From: Phoronis pallida
Taxonomy: Eukaryota; Phoronida; Phoronidae
Reading direction: 5' to 3'
Assembly (NCBI GenBank): GCA_028565715.1
Contig: JAOXYC010206573.1
Coordinates: 1-11,462 of the forward strand
DNA: 11,462 bases
Shown: piece after piece, positions 1-7,935 of the stretch
Layout: the number at the start of each line of letters is the position of its first letter
How positions within the stretch are numbered: position 1 is the first letter of the stretch
Position numbers and translations under genes: made by a program
The notes under the pieces: model-generated
Databases searched by the model: none
Told to the model about the DNA's origin: nothing
Seen by the model: the letters and a program-made list of their open reading frames with translations, nothing else

Positions 1-402
1 ATATGTTGGTCACTTATTCTGAGCTCTCAAGTAGGGGGCAAAATGGAAAACATGAAGCATGAAAAACAAAAATATATAGGCAAACACGAAACACGTAAAA
101 TCATAGTCCCTAAACCATGAGCAGACAGAGTTCTCAAGAACGAAGCACGAATATTAAAAAACTATGCGCACGGAAGAACGAGAAATAAAATCAGCCAGAA
201 CGGACCACGAAAAACCCTCTTGCCCCCACACTTTCAATGCATTAAACACTTCATGGTAACAATGTCTTCATGCAGATTCTTATTACTTGAATTGTCTAAG
301 TTTTGAATGACCAGTCACCACATATAATAAGTGTAGTTTTGAATGACCACATATTAATAACGTTTGTTTAACATTCTTATTCATAAAAGTTTTTTACTAC
401 AG
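1..402. other. Upstream intron of the SDR gene with degenerate short repeats
   Basis: I see no coding exon here; the stretch ends in a splice acceptor (pyrimidine-rich tract, then CAG at 400-402). Between about 85 and 215 there are four loose copies of an AACGAAGCACGAAA-like motif (near 86, 138, 170 and 198). At 299-313 and 335-349 the 15-mer AGTTTTGAATGACCA is directly repeated with a 36-base period, each copy followed by a diverged CACATAT(T)AATAA. These look like decayed repeat DNA inside an intron. Earlier exons of the gene must lie outside the window. Confidence 0.5.
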
Positions 403-2955
403 AGCTATGGGCTGTTGTGAATAACGCTGGCATTGCAGTTTATGGCCCAGCAGAGTGGACTCCACTTACAACTTTTGAAAAGGTGATGTCTGTAAATTAC
501 ACTGGGACAGTTCGAGTGACCATGGCGTTTCTACCACTCCTAAGACAATCTAAGGGAAGACTGGTCAATGTGTCCAGTTTAGCAGGTGTGTATTGATGTG
601 TCCACTGAACAGCTGAAAGATAATCCCACTGTTCAAATAGTGCATTCCGGACATAATCTCTCTTGTCTAGTGAAGATGAAACACAAACTCTAGTTACCTG
701 GATGTGTTGAGCAGATACTGGCTCTAGTGTGCAACTTGATCTAATTAAACTTGCTGGTTCAAATTGAATTCTGGAAACATTCAAACTTTTCTCCTGTATA
801 TATATTTTGTATAACACTAATTTATGAAATGGAATTTAGGAACTGATTTTCATGAATGAAAGAAAAGTGTTGACATTATAAGAATTTAAGCAACATGCAG
901 TTTTTTATAAAAATCAGGAATTAAAGAAAATTTAATCTTTTATTATGTTTTTGAAGAATAAACAAAATGAATTTGTTGACAGGTCGTGGAGCTGTGCCCG
1001 GCTTCAGTACATACACTCCGTCTAAAGCTGCTGTCTTAGGATTCTCTGATGCGCTGAGGCGGGAATTATCATGTTTTGGTATTCGCATCATCACAGTTGA
1101 ACCAGCTCTTTACAGGTTAGATGGTTCAATTAGTGGCAAACACACATTTTCAAAATACCAGCATGTTTATCACCCATACCAAACCCCCTTCTTATAGTTA
1201 TTATATTACTTCCGTGTATATGTCATTAATGTATACTTTATGAAACATTCACTCCAGGTGCCATTTAACAAAAATTGATTTGGTGCCCCACACCTTTAAC
1301 TGGCTTAAGTGTGACACAATAATTAAATGAGTTATTAAAAATTATTTCATCAATATCATCTCATTTTAAAGCTACTTTGCTTATCTCATCGCAATCCTGA
1401 CTGCATATATTTATTGTCAGAAAATTACTTCTTTAGAGCTAATGTTGTATGTTTGAAAAAACTGACTCTAAATAAATTTTATTGTATTGTATAGGTAATA
1501 GCAAGAACTTATCACATAGAATCTCCAACTGCGCCGGCCGCGCTACGGTAAAATTGACAATATTTTTAAAAATAACGCACAACTCTCGGGTTTTTAGCAT
1601 CAAATTACAGTTTGACCACTTTCTTAATCTATCTGAAAGTTTCATTACAATCGTTGATCGTAAAATTAGATAATTCGCAATAAATTGATATATCACCTTC
1701 GTATTGGGTCGCGCTTCATGTGTGTACTAATCTAGTAGTTCTTTTCAGCGACACTTGGTGGCGCATTGCCGTCTGGGCCAATCTGTTTGCAGTAAATTCA
1801 ATGCACGCCATCTAAGGCCGATTATGAAAGCTCTAATCTACGTGATAGATCAAGCGCGAGTCATAGATTCTATGTGATAAGTTCTTGGTAATAGTTAACA
1901 TTAAGTATTTTTAATGTATTTGGAACTAGAAAGGATGTCTAGATACTTAAGTGACATCAACAAGTTCAGTGTAATGGCCTGTATTTTTTTCCCATGTATG
2001 TGCGACATTGTAAGTAGCAACGTATACTCACTCATGTTCAGTTATTCTACACTTTCTTTTATCAATTTTGTAATGATTTTGTCCTTCAGGACAGCAATAG
2101 CAGACATGGATATTCATGTGAACAGTATTAACCAGAGTTGGAATGACTTACCGGATACTGTCAGATCTGACTACGGGCAGCAGTATTATGACATGTTCTT
2201 GAAAAGTGCAATCAGCTTTGGGCAGTCGGCTAACACAAAGGTTGAAGAGGTAAGAATTTGAAACTGCACGGCGAATCAAAATCACGTCTCCCTGATAGCC
2301 GGTCAGAGGGTCAATCAATTGAGTTCTTTAGCTCCTTCTATTTCTGTGGTAATTTTTTTAATGCTATAAGTATATAATAATGAGAGAAGTGCTGTGATGC
2401 ACCTTTTGACACAAGGATTTTGTCTGCTTTAAACATTGTTTAGACCACGTTAAGAATCAAATAAGAATAACACAAATTTGAAAAGACAGAACCATTTGGA
2501 ACTAAACTCGGAATAATGTTTATATCAGTCAAGGTTAGTAATTTACCGTGAAAGGATTTCCGAAAGAATGAAAACATTAAATTCATGGGTTTCAACTGTA
2601 CAAATGACCCTTGAAGATTTCTCCGCCATTAAATTGGCATGTGCAAGTACGATTCTTAAAAAAAATTGGCAGCGAAAGAGTTAAAGCACTGGACAGCAGG
2701 ACTAGTAAGTCTAGAAATTAACTCGCTCGCCCTCAAAAATGCTATTATTATTTATATGTCTTTTCACATGAAATGACCAGGCTGAAATGTTCTCCCTTTC
2801 TCTTCCAGGTGATACAGTGTATATCTGATGCTGTGACCGTGAGTGATCCCCCATGTAGATACATTCCTAATGTTTTTACATCTATCATTGCTAACACCTT
2901 GTCATTCCTGCCTTACTGGCTCTTAGACAAGTTATATCAGTATAGATTTTTCTGA
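403..2955 (+). CDS. SDR family 9C-like dehydrogenase, last four exons (5' partial)
   Basis: Short-chain dehydrogenase/reductase, NAD(P)-dependent and probably membrane-associated; relatives oxidise retinol, hydroxysteroids or 3-hydroxybutyrate. The four exons are 403-585, 983-1115, 2090-2249 and 2809-2955, all with AG acceptors and GT donors and in matching frame (splice phases 1, 2 and 0), giving about 207 residues and a TGA stop. The first exon has the NNAG motif (LWAVVNNAGI) and the structural Asn (SVNYTG), then the NVSS catalytic serine. The second has the YTPSK catalytic Tyr/Lys, with the Tyr 13 residues after the second Ser, and the VEPALYRT segment that the family has as EPG-xx-T. The third is a helix-rich substrate segment (WNDLPDTVRSDYG). 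The fourth ends FLPYWLLDKLYQYRFF, resembling SDR9C C-termini. The family runs about 315 residues, so roughly 110 N-terminal residues including the TGxxxGIG cofactor motif lie upstream. All four catalytic-tetrad residues are present and no frame is broken, so it is probably a working gene. The exact substrate cannot be told. The acceptor at 402 could instead be used at 404. Confidence 0.88.
586..982 (+). other. SDR intron between NNAG/Ser exon and Tyr/Lys exon
   Basis: The 397-base intron starts GTGTGT and ends TTGACAG. It is AT-rich and non-coding. A minus-strand open frame at 497-817 runs from the intron into the exon and has no recognisable protein character. No RNA gene or repeat is evident. 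Confidence 0.6.
1502..1887. mobile_element. MITE-like element with 23-bp TIRs inside SDR intron
   Basis: The 23 bases at 1502-1524 (starting CAAGAACTTATCACATAG) are exactly the reverse complement of 1865-1887. Partial pairing continues inward after the perfect arm. The element is flanked by the direct repeat GTAATAG (1495-1501 and 1888-1894), a 7-base target-site duplication. If one G is moved out of the right arm, it can instead be read as an 8-base duplication GGTAATAG. At 386 bp with no coding capacity it is a non-autonomous DNA transposon (MITE). An 8-bp duplication would suggest hAT, but the termini do not match a hAT consensus I can name. It has clusters of CGCGC-type bases, unlike the AT-rich intron around it. 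The perfect arms and duplication suggest a fairly recent insertion. Confidence 0.8.
2250..2808 (+). other. Last SDR intron
   Basis: The intron of 559 bases starts GTAAGA (a strong donor) and ends CTCTTCCAG after a good pyrimidine tract. It has no recognisable coding fragment, RNA gene or clear repeat. Confidence 0.6.
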
Positions 2956-3430
2956 GCACATGTACTATATATAATGTAATATTCCAATACTAAATGACAA
3001 TCAGACCATTTGTTTAAATCTGTTGCCATTTAACAATAGTTTGTGCTAATTGGTTGATTTGGTGTAAATGGGATATAGCCTCATTGACAGAAGACAGAAT
3101 TGAGTAAAATCAAATATGGATGGTTGGTTTAGAAATTTATGAAATGTATGGGTGATGGGTATGTTTGAAAACATGTTTATTAGTATTCATATTCTACTAT
3201 TAATTTAACACAAACAATGCTAGTTATGAAGCTCTGAAATATGCCCCTTATAATTTGTTATGGGTTTACAGTATTGTGCATGTTCACTGCTAATTCATTT
3301 GTATTGTATTCATGATTCATATGTTTGGCTAAAATATGTAAGTTTCTATTTGTGCATCTAACATGAAAGTTAGTTGAAATTGGTAAAGACTGCATAATCT
3401 ATGTCATGCTTATTCATGAACAACACCAAG
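2956..3430 (+). other. 3' flank / probable 3' UTR of SDR gene
   Basis: This AT-rich non-coding DNA follows the SDR stop codon. I see no canonical AATAAA between 2956 and 3430; the first is at 3559-3564, with an ATTAAA variant at 3501-3506. Either a variant signal is used or the 3' UTR runs 550-600 bases and enters the transposon-rich region. No other feature is seen. Confidence 0.4.
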
Positions 3431-4010
3431 TCAATGATTTTGGGAAGATTTGATATGTCTTGTAAAACAATCAGGTAGCTTAGAATGGAACAAGTCATCT
3501 ATTAAATATTCCAATAAGTTTTCATGAAAAACATATTTTGAAGTGCAACATGTTTCGGAATAAACAAATTGGCTTCTGAAACATCTGATTGCCCATCTCA
3601 CACTCAGGGATTTACTTGTTGAATCTACAACGGCATCTGTTCCCATAGATTTTTATCTGCGAGCCTCTTATTAAGGTAAGAGTATTTAGGACTCATTGTG
3701 AGAAGGATATCATGGAGTCCCACATGTATCTCAATTTCCCGAATCATCTTCATCAACACAGTAACCATGACTGCCAGAGTCCATAGCGAAAAGAGTCTGT
3801 GGAGCGTCATACCTAACCTCTGGCTCCCTACTTTGCTGGAGACACGCTTTATAGTATTTTCCTTTGTTGACATTTCTGTAGCAAGAGGTTTTTTACACAT
3901 TGGAGTTGTTGGCTCAACACCAACCCATAAAAATGGGACTCCATAGTTGGGACTATTACACCCACAACTAGGGCCCCTCGTGTAAGATATCAGGATATTA
4001 TCTCCCTGTG
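3431..4010 (-). pseudogene. Unrecognised minus-strand frames downstream of Pao gag fragment
   Basis: Two minus-strand open stretches (about 4010 down to 3625, and 3646 down to 3431) follow the BEL/Pao gag fragment in the same direction. I recognise no domain in either. The lower one ends EYLIDDLFHSKLPDCFTRH and could be decayed retroelement coding sequence, but it matches nothing I can name. A hydrophobic run in the upper frame (SLWTLAVMVTVLM) probably has no meaning in a broken frame. They are reported as likely transposon debris because of orientation and neighbours only. Confidence 0.3.
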
Positions 4011-4318
4011 TCTGCTCCATTGCAAACCCTCTCAAACCTTTACCATCTTCGGACTTTATGATAGGTCCCTTGAATCTCCTCAACACATGACGATGCTATA
4101 TGGAAATTGTCACCATAATGTTTCTTCAACTGCAATAGTGCCTTTTCCAAGTCTTTAGCTGCGTCGCCCATTAACAGACTACTAACAAGTTCTTTCAGTT
4201 ATCCGTCTAGAAATTGATGCAAGTAATACAATCTTTGTGATGCGGAAGTAGATTTAGAAACAATAAGTGAGTCAAACGCCTTCATGAAAAGGCAGTACTT
4301 GGTCAGGTCACTATTGTT
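4011..4318 (-). pseudogene. BEL/Pao-type gag (DUF1759-like) fragment, broken
   Basis: The minus-strand translation has the pattern of the DUF1759-like gag region of BEL/Pao LTR retrotransposons: a 'KYCLFMKAFDSLI' stretch, then 'SQRLYYLHQFLDG', 'LKELVSSLLMGDAAKDL' and 'LQLKKHYGD'. A stop codon (TAA, 4199-4201) interrupts the conserved G-x-AK-EL region. Near 4090 the frame shifts, and the homologous reading continues as 'GKGLRGFAMEQTQ' in the next frame. About 100 residues remain of an ORF that would normally be over 1500. The family name rests on remembered pattern, not a search. The fragment lies on the opposite strand to the SDR gene and is certainly non-functional. Confidence 0.7.
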
Positions 4319-4680
4319 AAAAAGAATTGCATGAATTAAGCTGATTTAACATAGATTTATCAGGTTCACAGTGGTTCATAACCGATTTCACACAACAACA
4401 AAATGGAGACCGGAATGAACCTGACCTGAGTGGAAGTTGGTCAATAATCATTGACAACCTGAGTATAAGTTCTGACCATCTCTTTCAAATGACCTAGTCT
4501 GAACCAAGAATAATGCACCCGATATCTCATTTTAATTGTCTTTTCTTACCAGGAACTGCGTTTCTCCCGGGGTTTTCTTGTTTAATCGGAAGTTTGGTTC
4601 CCCTAGCACTGACGAGATATCTAGGTCATACGTCAGCCGCGCGAAATCACATGCAAATAGCTGTAAATCGCGCATCCATT
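4319..4680. other. Spacer between Pao gag and RT fragments, possible small insertion
   Basis: I recognise no protein in this stretch. ATGACCTAG (4489-4497) and CTAGGTCAT (4621-4629) form a 9-base inverted repeat enclosing about 120 bases, with further imperfect symmetry around GATATCTC. It interrupts the order expected for a Pao element and may be an old MITE-like insertion, but no convincing target-site duplication is visible. Confidence 0.3.
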
Positions 4681-4904
4681 GCGGAAGGAATAGAACATTT
4701 GTACAATGTCTGCTGAGATCGCAACCTGGTCTTTCCTGAAGCGCAACAAGATGCCCAACAGACTGTTCATGAGGTCAGGGCCTTGTAACAGTACATCATT
4801 CAATGAAATGTTTTGAAAGGGAGCTGAAGCATCAACAACACATCTGATCTCATCAGGTTTCTCCAGGGTGGTACACTCCGAAGAGTGGTAAGTACCAACA
4901 CCCT
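4681..4904 (-). pseudogene. BEL/Pao reverse transcriptase fragment, broken
   Basis: The minus-strand translation reads WYLPLFGVYHP, then after a one-base slip near 4870 'KPDEIRCVVDAS', 'ISLNDVLLQGPDLMNSLLG', 'LLRFRKDQVAISADI' and 'QMFYSF'. This is the N-terminal fingers/palm part of Pao-family reverse transcriptases, including the A-DI start of the first catalytic-aspartate motif. It stops abruptly after MFYSFR and unrelated sequence follows. In a complete Pao element gag precedes RT in the coding direction; here RT lies upstream of the gag fragment on the minus strand, so the two come from separate insertions or a rearrangement. Confidence 0.85.
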
Positions 4905-4988
4905 TTGCTCTCGTCTATAGGGGGGCACAAGTTCTCTATGGCCTTTATTGATCTAAGCAAACTAGTTGCTCTTTGCAGAGCATAGGAT

Positions 4989-5336
4989 TTATTGACTATT
5001 CACATCACCACTTGCCTCCAACTTCATGGAGTATAACTGTTTCTTCAGTCTCTGAATTGTTTTTTCAATGTTTCCCATGCCACACATGGATCCTCAGGCT
5101 CTCCAACAATATATAATAAAATAGGGTCCACGCACTGACAGAACAGTGATTGCAAGGGCCTTGTCCCTCCTAACCTGATACTTAGCCGCCTCACCTGATC
5201 CCGACGGTGCAACTTCCCATCCAGTCACAATTTGCCATAATCCATCTTTCATTCGTGCCATTTGACATTGCACTCGCCACGTAGCATAGTTTTTACCAAC
5301 CAGTGGCGATATACAACTGAAAACGATTTTCGCCAT
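4989..5336 (-). pseudogene. Ty1/copia gag N-terminal fragment, frameshifted
   Basis: The frame starts MAKIVFSCISPLVGKNYATW and has the copia-gag hallmarks 'L-G-NY-W', 'MKDGLWQIVTG' and 'RRDKALAITVLSV'. Near 5128 it shifts frame and continues as 'LLYIVGEPEDPCVAWETLKKQF'. A second shift near 5060 leads to 'KKQLYSMKLEA', ending at a TAA at 4989-4991; part of the usual spacer between those two segments is missing. I chose the ATG at 5336 because it begins the conserved block and lies 75 bases past the primer site. The frame is open upstream to a possible ATG at 5369. Copia gag assembles the particle and binds RNA; this copy cannot. Protease, integrase and RT are absent. Confidence 0.82.
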
Positions 5337-5409
5337 TTTAACGTATGACACAAACCTTAATCCTTCCACAGTATTCTACAAATGTTCAGATTTTAAATGA
5401 ATCTCTTTC

Positions 5410-5423
5410 CTGGGCCCATAACC
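5410..5423 (-). promoter_or_regulatory. Copia primer-binding site (half-tRNA initiator Met)
   Basis: The plus-strand 14-mer CTGGGCCCATAACC equals the anticodon stem-loop (CAT anticodon) of eukaryotic initiator-Met tRNA, from stem position 27 to about 40. On the minus strand, in the direction of the copia gag, it is therefore a primer-binding site complementary to the 3' end of the 5' half-tRNA. Drosophila copia is known to prime from such a cleaved initiator-Met half-tRNA. It sits about 75 bases upstream of the gag ATG and directly abuts a TGTTA/TAACA LTR boundary. Confidence 0.8.
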
Positions 5424-5530
5424 TGTTAAAAGGTGCTCTGTCAGTGGAAATAAAAGAGACCAAACAACACACTAAAATGGAGAATAAAGTAACTGTATCC
5501 AAGAGTGAATAAAACAAATACACTGTAATG
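5424..5530 (-). repeat. Partial copia 5' LTR (U5 side)
   Basis: Reading the minus strand, the sequence ends TTTTAACA immediately before the primer-binding site, as an LTR 3' end should (terminal CA; TGTTA on the plus strand). The part further in is T-rich with TTTATT tracts and looks like R/U5. The outer boundary is not visible, because I find no matching LTR and no second TG terminus in the window; 5530 is a guess. The rest of the LTR seems lost to truncation. Confidence 0.45.
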
Positions 5531-5618
5531 GAGAAACGTTATAAAGCTTAAATCAGGGATTTGAAATCAGCCTCCAGGCGTCATACTGCATGACTATTGA
5601 AAAGAATTCAATACATAG
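5531..5618. other. Non-coding spacer before the tandem gag duplication
   Basis: Short AT-rich stretch between the copia LTR remnant and the first copy of the duplicated segment. I see nothing identifiable in it. Confidence 0.3.
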
Positions 5619-6208
5619 CTCACAAATGTCCTATTTCTGACCCATAAATAGTCCAAATATGTGCTTTAAAAAGGTCGACAATGCTTGAATTAAGGATCCC
5701 TATAAGTTACTGAACGGTGGTTTTTGAACCAATGATATCAGGGTCGCATTGACCAAGAGTTAGGGCATCCCTTATGATTGCATCAGTGTAGTTGACAGGG
5801 CTGTGCAGGAGGGGCATGGCAATGTGAATTTACATATTCCGGCCTGGCCTCTCGCGAAGGCGCGAATCGGCTCGTCCCGGTCCTGCCTCATATTGTGTTG
5901 CCACCATCGTATTCTCCTTGCGTACGTCCAGGCGACGGGTGGCCTCTATCACATCCTTGATCGGCATGTCCTTGAGGGGTCCTCCAGCGTTTCTGGTCAG
6001 ATCCTTGCGGAGAGACTCCTCAAAGCATTCAAGCAGTTGTAGGACCTCATCGTTGCCTTTCGGTCATGTGGCAGCGAAGTAGTCATCCCATCTCGAGAGG
6101 AAGTAGTCCTAGTCAGCACTGCAGCCAGATCTTAACACAGTTGGTTGTCTGACTTGGCCCGTGCAGAGGGTGTGGATTGCATGGTAGCATGAGTAAAGTT
6201 GCTTTATA
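5619..6208. repeat. Tandem duplication, copy 1 (about 590 bp)
   Basis: Copy 1 begins CTCACAAATGTCCT and ends GTAAAGTTGCTTTATA. It aligns base for base over its whole length with the next segment (6209-6814), differing at scattered single bases and a few indels. The two copies are head-to-tail with no spacer. The content is a decayed gag fragment on the minus strand, clearly more GC-rich than the flanks. Confidence 0.93.
5750..6150 (-). pseudogene. Gypsy-like retroelement gag fragment, copy 1
   Basis: The minus strand reads DYFLSRWDDYFAAT, 'EVLQLLECFEESLRKDLT', 'ATRRLDVRKENTMVA', then after a shift 'MRQDRDEPIRAFARGQAGICKFTLPCPSC'. This layout is typical of gag-like ORFs of invertebrate gypsy-related LTR elements: an N-terminal helical capsid part, an R-x-D-EP-RAF block, then a C-x-x-C and Y-T-x-x-I-RD block. 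Stops lie at 6109-6111 (TAG) and 6064-6066 (TGA). Compared with copy 2 it lacks 11 bases near 5901, which breaks the frame in the MVA / MRQDR region. The exact family is uncertain. Confidence 0.7.
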
Positions 6209-6814
6209 CTCACAAATGTCCTGTTTCTGAACCATAAATAGTCCAAATATGTGCTTTAAAAAGGTCGAGAATGCTTGAATTAAGGATCCCTATAAGTTAC
6301 TAAACGGTGGTTTTTGAACCAATGATATCAGGGTCGCATAGACCACGAGTTATATTAGGGCATCTCTGATGATTGCATCAGTGTAATTGACAGTGGCTGT
6401 GCAGGAGGGGCATGGCAATGTGAATTAAAATATTCCGGCCTGGCCTCTCGCGAAGGTGCGAATCGGCTCGTCCCGGTCCTGCCTCATATTGTGTTGTGGA
6501 ACTCTTGCCACCATCGTATTCTCCTTGCGTACATCCAGGCGACGGGTGGCCTCTATCACATCCTTGTTCGGCATGTCCTTGAGGGGTCCTCCAGCGTTTC
6601 TGGTCAGATCCTTGCGGAGAGACTCCTCAAAGCATTCAAGCAGTTGTAGGACCTCATCGTTGCCTTTCAGTCATGTGGCAGCGGAGTAGTCATCCCATCT
6701 CGAGAGGAAGTAGTCCTAGTCAGCACTGCAGCCAGATCTTAACACAGTTGGTCGTCTGACTTGGCACGTGCAGAGGGTGTGGATTACATGGTAGCATGGG
6801 TAAAGTTGCTTTAT
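6209..6814. repeat. Tandem duplication, copy 2 (about 605 bp)
   Basis: Starts CTCACAAATGTCCT directly after copy 1 and ends at GTAAAGTTGCTTTAT, where the homology stops and TGCAGCAAAAG follows. It is longer than copy 1 because it keeps 11 bases (TGGAACTCTTG, near 6497) and has a few extra bases near 6352. The 11-base difference is flanked by TTG on both sides, consistent with a slippage deletion in copy 1. Confidence 0.93.
6340..6755 (-). pseudogene. Gypsy-like retroelement gag fragment, copy 2
   Basis: Same gag region as copy 1, but the stretch 'KENTMVARVPQHNMRQDRDEP' stays in one frame because the 11 bases are present. It continues through 'RGQAGI' and 'FTLPCPSCTATVNYTDAIIRDAL' with one stop (TAA) in between. 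The two N-terminal stops of copy 1 recur at the same codons: TAG at 6716-6718 and TGA at 6671-6673. The fragment was therefore already dead when it was duplicated. Only part of gag is present; no protease, RT, integrase or LTR accompanies it. Confidence 0.72.
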
Positions 6815-7086
6815 TGCAGCAAAAGAATGACGGCATTCTACAATGAAAATAATAGTCGTAAGTGAACGGTAGATCGTATGGAACTTAAATTAACAATTAT
6901 AGGAAATAATAGCGTATAAATACTAACAAATTTATATGAGCCTGAAATTACCTTCCAAAAGAGTATAGATCGTGTGACAGGGGGCAGCCATTTTGTGGAA
7001 TAATCCCGGGGGAATAATGCGCCGCCTAATGTGAAAAAGGTAGTGAATGTGCCACCTATGGGTGAGTGAATATCGTCTATCTCTTA
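6815..7086. other. Non-coding stretch between gag duplication and Harbinger element
   Basis: Low-complexity to moderately AT-rich DNA with no open frame of note. GGGGGCAGCCATTTTGTGG near 6980 and a CCCGGGGG run near 7006 stand out in base composition but match nothing I recognise. Confidence 0.3.
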
Positions 7087-7126
7087 AGTTCTGTGTACAC
7101 TAGCAACATTTTAGGAAACAAGTGGA
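7087..7126 (+). repeat. Harbinger left terminal inverted repeat
   Basis: Contains CTGTGTACACTAG (7091-7103) and AGGAAACAAGTGGACAC. Compared with the right end it has about 11 extra bases (CAACATTTTAG) between the GTGTACACTAG core and the GAAACAAGTGG motif. Confidence 0.7.
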
Positions 7127-7273
7127 CACAAAAACAAGTGGAAACAACCAGAAACAAAAATAAGGCCTTGTACACACTATGCAACAAGTGGATACAAAGT
7201 GGGATACATGTTGCCGGTTGTTGGTAGTTGTGTCCGAAAAATGAGCGGGAAAGCATATTTCTTGAAGATAAAA

Positions 7274-7500
7274 ATGGCTCCAAAAAAAAGATTTGTTGTT
7301 TGTGCTGCTGCTGTAATTTTTACAGTGATTTTGGAGAGAAGGAGAGCACGGAGAATGAAAGAAAAGAGGTTGTGGACAAGGCCATGGATAACATTGAGGG
7401 AAAGACATGGGGCATATCATTGTCTTCTGAAGGATTTGAGATGGGGGACAAACCCTCCTACATTAGGAGAATCCTAGATTTTTTTTTTAAACTGCCATTA
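7274..7500 (+). pseudogene. PIF/Harbinger transposase N-terminal fragment
   Basis: From the ATG at 7274 the frame reads MAPKKRF, a hydrophobic stretch, a basic run (RRRARRMKEKRLW), then 'TRPWITLRERHGAYHCLLKDLR'. The W-x-R-PW ... GAY-x-LL-x-L pattern is characteristic of the start of Harbinger transposases. About 7440 the frame shifts by one and continues as 'MGDKPSYIRRILDFFFKL', the usual following block. The DDE catalytic core is missing altogether, so this cannot transpose. An upstream in-frame ATG (7199) exists but would add sequence from the terminal repeat. Confidence 0.75.
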
Positions 7501-7610
7501 GGTTTTGTGTACACTTTATCTTATGTACTCTGATTATGTACACAGTCAGAGGCACAAGTACAGCATGCAGCAGAGCAGGTCAGGTTGGGTTGAACAGGTA
7601 CAAAACTCAC

Positions 7611-7770
7611 CAGTGGTCTGAAATTTGTCAGCTATTTCCTTTATAGTCGCTTTCTTCAAGTTTCTATCTTTATTACATTTTGATTTAAGGTCCCACAAGC
7701 ATGGACAACCTTCCAAAACTTTTATCAAATCCTCCACCGTTTCAATTCTCCAGTCTATGGAGGCTGCCAT
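7611..7770 (-). pseudogene. MADF-domain (Myb/SANT-like) first exon of Harbinger second protein
   Basis: The ATG at 7770 opens MAASIDWRIETVEDLIKVLE, then 'CPCLWDLKSKCNKDRN' and 'KKATIKEIADKF'. This is the first half of a MADF/Myb-SANT-like DNA-binding domain, with the tryptophan in 'LWD' conserved. The frame runs into a good splice donor (CTG|GTGAGT, exon end at 7611), and the following exon is absent. PIF/Harbinger elements carry such a DNA-binding partner beside the transposase. Inside this element it points toward the transposase fragment. It is intact as an exon but has no downstream exon. Confidence 0.75.
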
Positions 7771-7935
7771 TTTGTCTCTGATTGGTTAGAACTTTGGAAA
7801 CATTTGGACACAAGTTGCAAAATAATTACATTTCAATTAATTTAAAACAACTGGAAACAAATGTTGGGACTTGTGTCCAGAAAATGTTTACCCTGTTTAC
7901 ACTGTCAACATTTTTGGAAACATCCTGCAAACACG

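Noticed and set aside
497-817. Minus-strand open frame of 106 codons over SDR exon and intron
   Set aside because: It overlaps the real SDR exon in antisense and continues through its intron; no domain and no conserved character.
1439-1696. Open frames on both strands within the intron of the SDR gene
   Set aside because: They start in or overlap the MITE terminal repeat and have no protein similarity; the MITE explains the region.
3625-4086. A 153-codon minus-strand ORF as a small membrane protein gene
   Set aside because: Its first residues are Pao gag in a shifted frame and it lacks a real start codon (it opens with GTG); the hydrophobic run is probably incidental.
4513-4739. Two overlapping plus-strand 67-codon ORFs
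   Set aside because: They cover the end of the Pao RT fragment in antisense and an unrelated spacer; nothing recognisable.
5803-6042. Plus-strand open frames in both duplicated segments (also 6456-6689)
   Set aside because: They are the antisense of the gag fragments; the minus strand carries recognisable protein motifs, the plus strand does not.
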